DNA of 64,000 bases from a virus, in the IMG/VR virus record IMGVR_UViG_3300042562_001598, positions 1 to 64,000 of that record; one strand, written 5' to 3'. Positions within the stretch are counted from its first letter, which is position 1. Each line of letters starts with the position of its first letter. Below, piece by piece: positions 16,401 to 23,146 of this stretch. Position numbers and translations under genes: made by a program. The notes under the pieces were generated by a model. The model made no database searches and had not been told where the DNA came from. It saw nothing but the letters and a program-made list of their open reading frames with translations.

Positions 16401-16987
16401 TAACTAGAGATAGTGTTAATAACACTCAAATCTATTTACCACCAACAGCGGAAGTAACAAGAAACTTAGCTTTAACTGATAACATCGCATTCCCTTGGTT
16501 TGCGGCAGCCGGTTATACAAGAGGTATTGTTAATGCTGTTAAAGCGAGAAAGAAACTTACTCAAGAAGATAGAGATACACTTTATAATGGTAGAATCAAC
16601 CCTATCGCAACCTTCTCTGACGTTGGAACTGTAATTTGGGGTAATAAAACATTACAAGTTAAACAATCAGCTCTTGACAGAATTAATGTTAGAAGATTAT
16701 TGTTACAAGCGAGAAAATTAATTTCTGCTGTGTCTGTAAGATTGTTATTTGAACAAAATGACCAAAAAGTAAGACAAGATTTCTTAGATGCGGTTAACCC
16801 TATTTTAGATGCTATCAGAAGAGATAGAGGTCTTTATGATTTCCGAGTATCGGTTTCTTCAGACGCTGCTGATTTAGATAGAAATCAAATGACAGGTAAG
16901 ATTTACATCAAACCAACTAAATCTTTAGAATTCATTGATATTACATTCTACATTACTCCAACTGGAGCGTCTTTTGAGAATATTTAA
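13406..16987 (+). CDS. tail sheath protein (gp18-like) with inserted surface domains
   Basis: This 1193-residue protein is the contractile sheath subunit. The N-terminus (Phe-Val-Ser-Pro-Gly-Val-Tyr, then Gly-Ile-Val-Gly-Glu-Thr and Gly-Pro-Ala) and the C-terminal 250 residues (Ala-Ala-Gly-Tyr-Thr-Arg-Gly, Arg-Ile-Asn-Val-Arg-Arg-Leu, and the final Gly-Lys-Ile-Tyr-Ile-Lys-Pro strand) are typical of T4 gp18. It is almost twice as long as gp18 (659). The excess is in residues about 120-480, Ser/Thr/Asn-rich beta modules. Residues about 296-388 resemble the Ig-like surface domains of Bacteroidota (strand, then Val-Leu-Pro, Leu-Ser-Ala-Leu-Thr-Pro, then Trp-x-Val-x-Val). These would decorate the outside of the tail. 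A strong terminator follows. Confidence 0.9.
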   Translation: MATNSKVFVSPGVYTSEVDLSFVAQSVGVTTLGIVGETLKGPAFEPIFIRNFDEFSAFFGGTSPEKFINTQIPKYEASYIAKSYLQQSNQLFVTRVLGLSGYDAGPSWTITTVANVDPTTIHFECSGNTTVNCNVACTAYTKTLISVNFTGCTGNIDSIGFTSNFPSEISGKLNSTYELFNGSTSVINTNLKSQIFDIINTPSTSATSIYYFGAISSEDYNSSLTSGYTSPVNVFGVDNVDGGLINYSAPQNDTWYYSLFDNVGNTVYSGSSFYTTISKFVQTSQSSNCASFFNFSISGTAGSINYNNNTIDVVLPYSGFSGTSLSALTPVFSACTSDVKVSGVTQVSNVTTNNFTGTCLTYVLRSSDSAVTTNWNVCVTVQDPCAPVTPNNSGTNNTGTIQTCYSGTVTGYTYTFDGTSYSDYDELVLATLRSRGIATYSTDNGPVYEVSGLTKVSLNVTGATYSGATKNPFNTFGINVTNKDGNVFFFETSFSNADPKYISKVFGTTNFSKPRTTVPLFVEEDFKTLLNYGYRKGYIRGINSQLTALNSAKLDNTGTSIAWYLEKYQSPTSPWLVSELRGNKVYDLFKFTTIADGDAANTEVKISIANISFNNGTFDVLVRDFFDTDNNPVVIEKFTNCNMNPNDNAFVAKKIGTVDGEYELNSKYVMIEINEDAPIDALPCGFLGYNYREYAGVRSPFPVVKSKYDYPGEVIYNPPFGISSGDDNSTKSGGDNVRRTYLGLSDTIGIDSSFFGYKGKQSPLNIACDTTGDDWSFRTKGFHMDKNASGITIPNTFSTSGTPAFFVGSADFTSDPTSESNPYYRLYARKFSLLVQGGFDGWDIYRESRTNSDRFAIGKTGYLNGASASCSTKYPSATGWGAFKQITVGDNSQDWANTDYYAYLLGQRTFSNPESVNINIFVTPGIDYVNNSNLVEDAIEMIEFNRADSLYIATTPDYNMFVPSVGESTDLIYPQEAVDNLDQTGIDSNYTATYYPWVLTRDSVNNTQIYLPPTAEVTRNLALTDNIAFPWFAAAGYTRGIVNAVKARKKLTQEDRDTLYNGRINPIATFSDVGTVIWGNKTLQVKQSALDRINVRRLLLQARKLISAVSVRLLFEQNDQKVRQDFLDAVNPILDAIRRDRGLYDFRVSVSSDAADLDRNQMTGKIYIKPTKSLEFIDITFYITPTGASFENI

Positions 16988-17010
16988 TAGACTTAATAGA
17001 TTTTTTTATA

Positions 17011-17040
17011 AAAAACCCTCTTTAATCGGAGGGTTTTTTT
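17011..17040 (+). terminator. intrinsic terminator after tail sheath
   Basis: CCCTC (17016-17020) pairs with GAGGG (17029-17033), with A-run/T-run extension and eight T after the stem. It follows the sheath stop codon by about 25 bases and isolates this highly expressed gene. Confidence 0.85.
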
Positions 17041-17050
17041 ATTTACTGTA

Positions 17051-17058
17051 TATTTATA
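17051..17058 (+). promoter_or_regulatory. late-type promoter TATTTATA
   Basis: GTATATTTATAAGTATG places the element three bases before the ATG at 17062. It comes directly after the sheath terminator, so the HAD-like gene must be transcribed from here. Confidence 0.55.
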
Positions 17059-17061
17059 AGT

Positions 17062-17883
17062 ATGAGACTTAAAAACAAATTAAAAGAGGGTATTGATGAT
17101 TATGGAACTCCTGATATGAAGTATTATGCTTTTGATTGGGATGATAACATTGTTACAATGCCAACAAAAATCATTCTTAAAGATGAGGATGGTGATGAAG
17201 TGGGGATGTCAACACAAGATTTCGCTGAATATAGAACTGAAGTTGGAAAAGAACCTTTTGAATATCAAGGTCATACTATAGTAGGTTTTGCAGAATTACC
17301 TTTTAGAAATTTTACAGTAACTGGAGATAAAGATTTCATTATTGACGCTATGTTAGCTAAAATAGGACCAGCTTGGCCTGATTTTGTTGAGGCAATTAAT
17401 AATGGTTCAATATTCTCAATAGTTACTGCTAGAGGTCATACACCTTCGGTATTAAAAGAAGCGTGTTATAATTATATAGTGTCAAATTTTAACGGAATTG
17501 ATTCTAACGAATTAGTTAGAAATTTAGAAAAATATAGACATTTAGCTGACGAAGAACAACTATCTAAACGAGAAATGATTAAAGAATATTTGGATTTATG
17601 TAAATTTTATCCTGTGACTTATGGTGAAGGTTCAGCGACTAATCCGGAAGAAGGAAAAATTAAAGCATTAAAAGAATTTATTTCTTATGTTAAAGAAGTG
17701 TCTAATTCATTACAAAAGAAAGCTTTATTAAAAAATAAAATAAGTAATCACTTTTTACCAACTATTGGATTTTCAGATGATGATATTAGAAATGTTGAAA
17801 CAGTTAAAAAACATTTTGAGAAAGAACCTGATAATATTTTAAAAACATATTTAACATCAACAGGAACTAAAAAAGAATATTAA
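17062..17883 (+). CDS. HAD-like hydrolase with leader
   Basis: This 273-residue protein carries HAD-superfamily motif I as Asp25-Trp-Asp27-Asp-Asn29 on a predicted strand and motif II as Val-Thr122-Ala-Arg-Gly125. A lysine in the Gly-Lys-Ile-Lys segment near residue 206 could be motif III. It would be a phosphatase, perhaps acting on nucleic-acid ends or nucleotides; the substrate cannot be read from sequence. The Thr of motif I is replaced by Asn, which is unusual. Residues 1-9 (MRLKNKLKE) form a basic leader ending in Leu-Lys-Glu, so processing by a prohead protease would leave the enzyme intact. It stands between sheath and tube genes under its own promoter. Confidence 0.65.
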   Translation: MRLKNKLKEGIDDYGTPDMKYYAFDWDDNIVTMPTKIILKDEDGDEVGMSTQDFAEYRTEVGKEPFEYQGHTIVGFAELPFRNFTVTGDKDFIIDAMLAKIGPAWPDFVEAINNGSIFSIVTARGHTPSVLKEACYNYIVSNFNGIDSNELVRNLEKYRHLADEEQLSKREMIKEYLDLCKFYPVTYGEGSATNPEEGKIKALKEFISYVKEVSNSLQKKALLKNKISNHFLPTIGFSDDDIRNVETVKKHFEKEPDNILKTYLTSTGTKKEY

Positions 17884-17955
17884 TTAATAAATTAGATATT
17901 TAATATATAGTATTGAACTAAAAAAAGTAAATATACGAAATAAAAAACATTTTAA

Positions 17956-17965
17956 GATATTTATA
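17956..17965 (+). promoter_or_regulatory. late-type promoter GATATTTATA
   Basis: GATATTTATAG lies 35 bases before the tail tube ATG, followed by an A-rich leader of the kind used by Bacteroidota ribosomes. Confidence 0.55.
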
Positions 17966-18000
17966 GTAAATAATAAAATAAAAACTAACAAAAAAATATT

Positions 18001-18489
18001 ATGGCGGATTTATTAATGAAAATGCCGGTTCCTTACGAACCAAAAAGACAAAATAGGTTTATAATGAGATTTCCATCAACATTGGGAATTAACGAATGGT
18101 TCGTTGAAACTGCTGCAAGACCACACATCACTATTAATTCAACGGAGGTTCAATTTTTAAATACATCAACTTATGTTGCGGGTAGATTTACATGGTCACC
18201 AATTACTGTTAAATTTAGAGACCCGATTGGTCCTTCTGCTTCACAAGCGTTAATGGAATGGGTTCGTTTATGTGCTGAATCAGTAACAGGTCGTATGGGT
18301 TACGCTGCAGGATACAAGAAAAATATTGACCTTGAGATGTTAGACCCAACTGGTGTTGTTGTTGAAAAATGGATACTTGAAGGTTCTTGGTTAATGGATG
18401 TTAACTTTGATTCATTAGGGTACGGTGCCGACCAATTAGCGTCAATCACTGCTCAAATCCGTATGGATAGATGTATATTAGTTTACTAA
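18001..18489 (+). CDS. tail tube protein (gp19-like)
   Basis: This 162-residue protein is the inner tail tube subunit, the same length as T4 gp19 (163). It shows the family pattern: an N-terminal Pro-Tyr-Glu-Pro-Lys-Arg-Gln-Asn-Arg-Phe start, a strand with Arg-Pro followed by the alpha-loop region, Trp-Ser-Pro-Ile-Thr-Val-Lys-Phe-Arg-Asp-Pro, a helix ending Trp-Val-Arg, and C-terminal strands with Trp-x-Leu-x-Gly-Ser-Trp and Asp-Arg-Cys. Tube proteins stack as hexamers inside the sheath. It has its own late-type promoter. A homing endonuclease gene follows, separating it from the chaperone and tape measure genes. Confidence 0.9.
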   Translation: MADLLMKMPVPYEPKRQNRFIMRFPSTLGINEWFVETAARPHITINSTEVQFLNTSTYVAGRFTWSPITVKFRDPIGPSASQALMEWVRLCAESVTGRMGYAAGYKKNIDLEMLDPTGVVVEKWILEGSWLMDVNFDSLGYGADQLASITAQIRMDRCILVY

Positions 18490-18556
18490 AAAAATACATA
18501 ACCTTTACAACCAAATAAAAAATCTATATATTTATCATATAATAATATGATGGTAT

Positions 18557-20137
18557 ATGGATTTTTCTTTTTTTACAACCGATAACAAATCAGGGTATAA
18601 AACCACGGAAAAGTGGTTATCTAAAAATTACCCCCAAGTTTACAACTCAATTATTGAGTATACTACTAAATTAGACCTTGAGATGTCTTTTAAGGAGAAA
18701 ATATGGTTTTATTATAATAAGTTAACGGAGAGACCTAAATGTTTAACCTGTGGGAGTGATATTTCTTTTAGAAATAGATTTGACAAACCATATGGGGATT
18801 TTTGTTCATTAATTTGTATTAACGACAATAAGGGTGAGATGATGAAACGACAAAGTAAAACCTTCCAACAAAAATACGGTGTTGATTTTTACCCTAAACA
18901 TAATGACTTTGTTAAAAAACAAAAAGAGACTAAATTATTAAAATATGGTGATGAAAATTTTAATAATGTTGAAAAAAGTAAAATAACTAGACTTGAGAAA
19001 TATGGTGATGAGAATTACAATAATATTGACAAAACCAAAAAAACTTGTTTAGAATTATATGGTGATGAAAATTACAGTAAGAGTAATCATTATAAAAATA
19101 AAATTAATGAAACTTTTAAGAGTTTATATCCGGATGTTAATTTTATTGATATAAAAAAAGAAAAAGTTGTTATAACTTGTGTTAATTGTGGAAAAAATAG
19201 TGAGTTTTCTAAACAACTTTTATATGAAAGACATAAAAGGGGTTATGACATATGTGTTGAGTGTAACCCTATAGGGTTTTCAAGTAGAAGTGGATATGAG
19301 AATGAAATATGTGATTTTTTAGATAGTCTCAATGTGAATTACGAAACAAATAAAAAAATTACAAATAAAAGAACTGAAATTGATATTTTTTTACCGGAAT
19401 ATAACTTGGGTATTGAAATGAATGGTGTTTATTGGCATAATGAATTATTTAAGACTATGGGTTATCATCTACAAAAGACTAATGAATGTAATGAGATTGG
19501 GATTAAATTAATTCATATTTTTGAGGATGAATGGTTATATAAACAAGATATTGTAAAATCTATTTTATTGAGTAAATTAAATAAAATACCAAATAGACTT
19601 TATGGTAGAAAGTGTGAAATAAAAGAAATTACTTCTAAAGAATCAAAAATATTTTTAGAGAATAACCATATTCAAGGGAATGTTAATTCTAAAGTTAAAA
19701 TTGGTTTATTTTACGAATCCCAATTAGTATCATTAATGACATTCTCTAAAGGGCGAATTTTAATGGGCGGTAAAGATACTGAATGGGAACTAAACAGATT
19801 TTGTAATTTGACTAATCATAATATTATTGGTGCGGCGTCCAGGTTAATGAGTTTTTTTGTGAAAAATTACAACCCAAATAAAGTTGTTTCTTATTCCGAT
19901 ATTAGAATTTTTGATGGGAGTATGTATAAGAAATTAAACTTTCAGTATGTGTCAAAATCAAAACCTAACTATTGGTATGTTATAAATGGTATTAGACGAC
20001 ATAGATTTGGATTTAGGAAATCAATATTAATTAAAGATGGTTATGATAAAAACATGACTGAAAAACAAATAATGTTAGATAGGAAAATTTACAGAATATA
20101 TGATTGTGGTAATATTAGATGGGAATTTAATATTTAA
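18557..20137 (+). CDS. homing endonuclease, PD-(D/E)XK type with C-terminal GNAT-like domain
   Basis: This 526-residue protein looks like a free-standing mobile endonuclease. Residues 60-80 contain a Cys-xx-Cys zinc element (Cys-Leu-Thr-Cys-Gly) with a second Cys pair shortly after. Residues about 127-178 hold three repeats of Lys-Tyr-Gly-Asp-Glu-Asn about 19 residues apart, probably DNA-contacting. Another Cys-xx-Cys-Gly ribbon follows near residue 215. The nuclease core at about 272-295 has Glu-Ile-Asp-Ile-Phe-Leu-Pro then Gly-Ile-Glu-Met-Asn-Gly and Tyr-Trp-His, as in Vsr-like PD-(D/E)XK homing enzymes. Residues about 350-490 have strand-helix order and Gly-Ala-Ala-Ser-Arg-Leu, like Mom/GNAT acetyltransferases. 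It is inserted between the tube and chaperone genes; the neighbours are intact. Confidence 0.65.
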   Translation: MDFSFFTTDNKSGYKTTEKWLSKNYPQVYNSIIEYTTKLDLEMSFKEKIWFYYNKLTERPKCLTCGSDISFRNRFDKPYGDFCSLICINDNKGEMMKRQSKTFQQKYGVDFYPKHNDFVKKQKETKLLKYGDENFNNVEKSKITRLEKYGDENYNNIDKTKKTCLELYGDENYSKSNHYKNKINETFKSLYPDVNFIDIKKEKVVITCVNCGKNSEFSKQLLYERHKRGYDICVECNPIGFSSRSGYENEICDFLDSLNVNYETNKKITNKRTEIDIFLPEYNLGIEMNGVYWHNELFKTMGYHLQKTNECNEIGIKLIHIFEDEWLYKQDIVKSILLSKLNKIPNRLYGRKCEIKEITSKESKIFLENNHIQGNVNSKVKIGLFYESQLVSLMTFSKGRILMGGKDTEWELNRFCNLTNHNIIGAASRLMSFFVKNYNPNKVVSYSDIRIFDGSMYKKLNFQYVSKSKPNYWYVINGIRRHRFGFRKSILIKDGYDKNMTEKQIMLDRKIYRIYDCGNIRWEFNI

Positions 20138-20186
20138 TCTTTATTAAAAACAAAAATAAACTATTTTATAATAAAAACTATTTTAT

Positions 20187-20945
20187 ATGGAACAAGAAAC
20201 GATAAAAGCTGCGACGGAGAATTTTAATTTACCTCATGATGTGGTAACATTACCTACTGGTGGTATTTTTTACAAATCAAAGAAAAAATCAGTTAAAGTT
20301 GGTTATTTAACCGCAGCTGATGAAAATTTTTTAATTAATGCTTTAACCGGTGATAAAGATAATATTGTAATGACTTTATTAAGAAGTAAGTTATACGAAC
20401 ATGATTTACGACCTGAAGAACTAATGGATGGTGATGTTGAAGCTATTCTACTTTTTTTACGAAATACTTCTTTTGGTCCTGAATACAATATGAGTTTAGT
20501 TGACCCAAAAAACGGTAAAAAATTTGACGCTAGTATTATGCTAGATGAGTTAAACATAAAAAAGAGTGAGGTAAATCCTAATGAGGATGGACATTTTGTA
20601 ACTAAATTACCTAGAAGTGGGGCTTCGGTTAAATTACGACCTATGACTTTTGCGGAAACAGTTGAAATTGAAAAAATGGTTAGTCAATATCCTGCGGGTA
20701 GAGTTGCACCAACCGTTACTTGGAGGTTGCAAAAACAAATTGTTGAATTAGATGGTTCAACTGATAAAGGTACAATTGCTATGTTTATAGATACGATGCC
20801 GATTATGGATTCTAAATATATTCGTAAATTTATTAACAATAACCAACCTTCGTTAGATTTAACGAAAAGTGTAATCGCCCCATCAGGAGAATTGGTATCT
20901 TTAGAGATAACCTTTGGGGTTGAGTTTTTTCGGCCTTTCTTCTAA
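20187..20945 (+). CDS. tail assembly chaperone / baseplate hub gp26-like protein
   Basis: This 252-residue protein has the pattern of the T4 gp26 baseplate family: Leu-Pro-Thr-Gly-Gly-Ile-Phe-Tyr near residue 21, Val-Gly-Tyr-Leu-Thr-Ala-Ala-Asp-Glu around 37-46, a helix of the type Asp-Gly-Asp-Val-Glu-Ala-Ile-Leu-Leu-Phe-Leu-Arg, then Phe-Gly-Pro-Glu-Tyr. It lies directly upstream of the tape measure gene, where many tailed phages encode a tail assembly chaperone pair made by ribosomal frameshifting. The frame ends at 20945 in Glu-Phe-Phe-Arg-Pro-Phe-Phe. At 20928-20933 the codons TTT CGG could slip +1 to TTC GGC, joining the protein to the ORF ending at 21090. Both calls are by motif and context. 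Confidence 0.6.
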   Translation: MEQETIKAATENFNLPHDVVTLPTGGIFYKSKKKSVKVGYLTAADENFLINALTGDKDNIVMTLLRSKLYEHDLRPEELMDGDVEAILLFLRNTSFGPEYNMSLVDPKNGKKFDASIMLDELNIKKSEVNPNEDGHFVTKLPRSGASVKLRPMTFAETVEIEKMVSQYPAGRVAPTVTWRLQKQIVELDGSTDKGTIAMFIDTMPIMDSKYIRKFINNNQPSLDLTKSVIAPSGELVSLEITFGVEFFRPFF

Positions 20946-21090
20946 TTACCGACAACTTTTAATTGAAGAATATTATGCGATGTCTAAATTTATGGGTATA
21001 AGTTATGGTGATTTCAATACTATACCAACATATATGAGGAAATACTTATTAACTAGAATAACTGAAGATAATAGTCCAAAAGAGTCTTAA
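20914..21090 (+). CDS. C-terminal chaperone ORF, probably reached by +1 frameshift
   Basis: This frame is +1 relative to the gp26-like gene and opens after a TAA at 20908. From 20932 it encodes GLSSNYRQLLIEEYYAMSKF and 32 more residues with Ile-Ser-Tyr-Gly-Asp-Phe and Pro-Thr-Tyr-Met-Arg-Lys, a pattern I associate with the short helical product found after gp26-type genes. The coherent sequence begins before the only ATG in this frame, inside the end of the upstream gene, so either a TTG start (20914 or 20920) or a +1 slip at TTT-CGG is needed. A fusion would read Glu-Phe-Phe-Gly-Leu-Ser. The stop codon lies in the loop of a long hairpin before the tape measure gene. Confidence 0.6.
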   Translation: MGLSFFGLSSNYRQLLIEEYYAMSKFMGISYGDFNTIPTYMRKYLLTRITEDNSPKES

Positions 21091-21120
21091 AAACCTCTAT
21101 TTGGACTATTTATTTTATAA
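21070..21120 (+). terminator. long hairpin before tape measure gene
   Basis: AATAGTCCAAA (21070-21080) pairs perfectly with TTTGGACTATT (21100-21110), and AGAG/CTCT extends the stem inwards. A T-rich tract follows. The stop codon of the chaperone extension (21088-21090) sits in the loop, so translation into it would open the hairpin. Confidence 0.6.
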
Positions 21121-21144
21121 TAACTAATGTAAAAAAAATACAGT

Positions 21145-23103
21145 ATGGCTTCTAAAAAAGACGAAGGATTATTAGCTTCAATTAATCAAACATTAAATGA
21201 ATTAGTTACAGCTGTTGGTACAAATATTGACCCGGGTCGTATAAAGGAAATAATGTTTGAAGTTGACGAAGGCGCTCATCAAGTATTAAAAACTTTTGGA
21301 CAAGGTCGTGAAATGATTCAAGGGTTAAAACAATCAATGACTGGTGCTGTTGACGCTGTTAAGTTATTAGGTGGTGGTTGGTCTGACATTCTTAATATTC
21401 AAGATGGTATTTCTAGAGATTTAAATAGAAATATTGTTTTAAGTAAAGATTCTTATGAAAGTCTTTACGCTACTAGTGAGGTTGCCGGAGTGAGCGCTCA
21501 GAATATGGTAACATCATTTAAAGATGCTGGTATATCGGCTTATCACGCATCAAGTGAAATGGGTAAAGTTGTTAATATTGCCAGAGAAATTGGTGTTAAT
21601 GCTCAAGATGTGTCTAGTAAAGTACTTAATAATATGGACGCCCTTAACAAATATAATTTTGAAGGTGGTGTTCAGGGATTGGCTAAAATGGCAGCTCAAG
21701 CTAGTATGTTAAGAATTGAGATGTCACAAACTTTAAGTTTTGCTGAAAAAGTTTTTGACCCAGAAGGAGCTATTGAAACTGCTGCGGCACTACAAAGGCT
21801 AGGTGTTGCTCAAAGTGATTTATTAGACCCGTTAAGATTAATGGATTTATCTCAAAATGACCCTGCTGAATTACAAAATCAAATCGTTCAAATGACTCAG
21901 CAATTTGTTAAACTAAATGACGCTGGTAATTTTGAGATTATGAAAGGTAGTAAAAGACAGTTGAGAGAAATTGCTCAAGCGATGAATATACCTTATGAGA
22001 CATTAACTAAAATGGCGTTAGGTAGTGCGGAACTTGAAGACAAGATGAAAAAAATTAGGTTTCCTCCTTTGACTTTAGATGAAAATCAAAAAACATTGAT
22101 TGCTAATATGGCGGAAATGAAAGATGGTACTTATAAAATAGAGGTTGGTGGTGAAACTAAAAGTGTTTCTGAATTAAACGAAAAAGATTTAGATTTACTT
22201 AAAAAAGTTGGTGAACCAAAAACTATGGAAGAATTGGCTAAAGACCAATTAACCACTTTAGAGGATATTGCGGCAGGTATAAATTTTTTAGCTGATAAGG
22301 GTGGTTATGTTGCTGCTGGTTCTAAATTAGGAACTGCGGCTTTAGAAACTGGTAGAAAAGCTGGTAGAGTAATACCAAGGGTAGTTCCAAAAGATTTATC
22401 AATATCCAATTTAACTAAAGGTCTTAATGAAAAAACCAAAGAAATTAATACGGTAATTACTGGATTAGGTAATAATACAATGTCTGTTTCAACGGCTATT
22501 GGTAGTTTAGGTAAAATTCTTACTGACGGTGGTAAATTTATTGAAGACAATATAAATAAAACTTTCGGTAATTTAAGTAAGGAAGTAAGTAATGTTGTTA
22601 CTCTTGATGAGGTTAAAGACTTTTTTAAAAATATGACTGATGCGGTTGAAAAAAGATTACCGACAAATAATGCGGCTACTACTCAAAGTAATATAATTAA
22701 TAATAACGATTTGAGTAGGGGTTTAAATACTAATAATATTAATCCAACATCAGACTCTATTAGACCCCAAGAACAAAGTGTGGTACCTGCAACAACACCT
22801 TCTATTGCTCCGATAACATATAATAATGAATCATTAAGAAATTTAACTAGTAATAAAAACGAAGTTGTATCTCAAGACCAAAATATAAAAACAACTACGG
22901 ATATTAATCTTAATCATACAATTAATATTACTGCTCCACCAGGTGTTGACACACAACAACTTGTTTTTGACCTTAAAAATGATACTAAATTTAAAGAAGG
23001 TGTGATAACGGCAATTGCTGCAGGAATGACAAATAACGGTTTAACGGCCTCTAGCAGTAACCCCCAACAAAGAATGAATTCATTTATGAATCCTAAAGTA
23101 TAA
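21145..23103 (+). CDS. tail tape measure protein (gp29-like)
   Basis: This 652-residue protein is mostly long helices rich in Ala, Lys, Glu, Leu and Gln, with Gly-Ala clusters and no enzyme motif, as expected of a tape measure that sets tail length and threads the tube. T4 gp29 is 590 residues, so the tail should be of similar length. Residues about 100-230 alternate Ser-Gly-Ala turns with helices like the membrane-proximal parts of tape measure proteins. The C-terminal 130 residues are Asn/Thr/Ser/Gln-rich and disordered, ending in a small beta unit. It sits between the chaperone pair and the hub genes. The call rests on composition, size and position. Confidence 0.6.
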   Translation: MASKKDEGLLASINQTLNELVTAVGTNIDPGRIKEIMFEVDEGAHQVLKTFGQGREMIQGLKQSMTGAVDAVKLLGGGWSDILNIQDGISRDLNRNIVLSKDSYESLYATSEVAGVSAQNMVTSFKDAGISAYHASSEMGKVVNIAREIGVNAQDVSSKVLNNMDALNKYNFEGGVQGLAKMAAQASMLRIEMSQTLSFAEKVFDPEGAIETAAALQRLGVAQSDLLDPLRLMDLSQNDPAELQNQIVQMTQQFVKLNDAGNFEIMKGSKRQLREIAQAMNIPYETLTKMALGSAELEDKMKKIRFPPLTLDENQKTLIANMAEMKDGTYKIEVGGETKSVSELNEKDLDLLKKVGEPKTMEELAKDQLTTLEDIAAGINFLADKGGYVAAGSKLGTAALETGRKAGRVIPRVVPKDLSISNLTKGLNEKTKEINTVITGLGNNTMSVSTAIGSLGKILTDGGKFIEDNINKTFGNLSKEVSNVVTLDEVKDFFKNMTDAVEKRLPTNNAATTQSNIINNNDLSRGLNTNNINPTSDSIRPQEQSVVPATTPSIAPITYNNESLRNLTSNKNEVVSQDQNIKTTTDINLNHTINITAPPGVDTQQLVFDLKNDTKFKEGVITAIAAGMTNNGLTASSSNPQQRMNSFMNPKV

Positions 23104-23123
23104 GTAAAAATTTATAATCAATC

Positions 23124-23131
23124 TATTTATA
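23124..23131 (+). promoter_or_regulatory. late-type promoter TATTTATA
   Basis: CTATTTATAATAAAATAAAAATACATG places the element 15 bases before the ATG of the large hub gene, the same spacing as at 10227 and 34847. Confidence 0.5.
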
Positions 23132-23146
23132 ATAAAATAAAAATAC

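Noticed and set aside
18547-18586. Short MMVYG ORF before the homing endonuclease
   Set aside because: It stops after 11 codons and is out of frame with the clear ORF starting at 18557.
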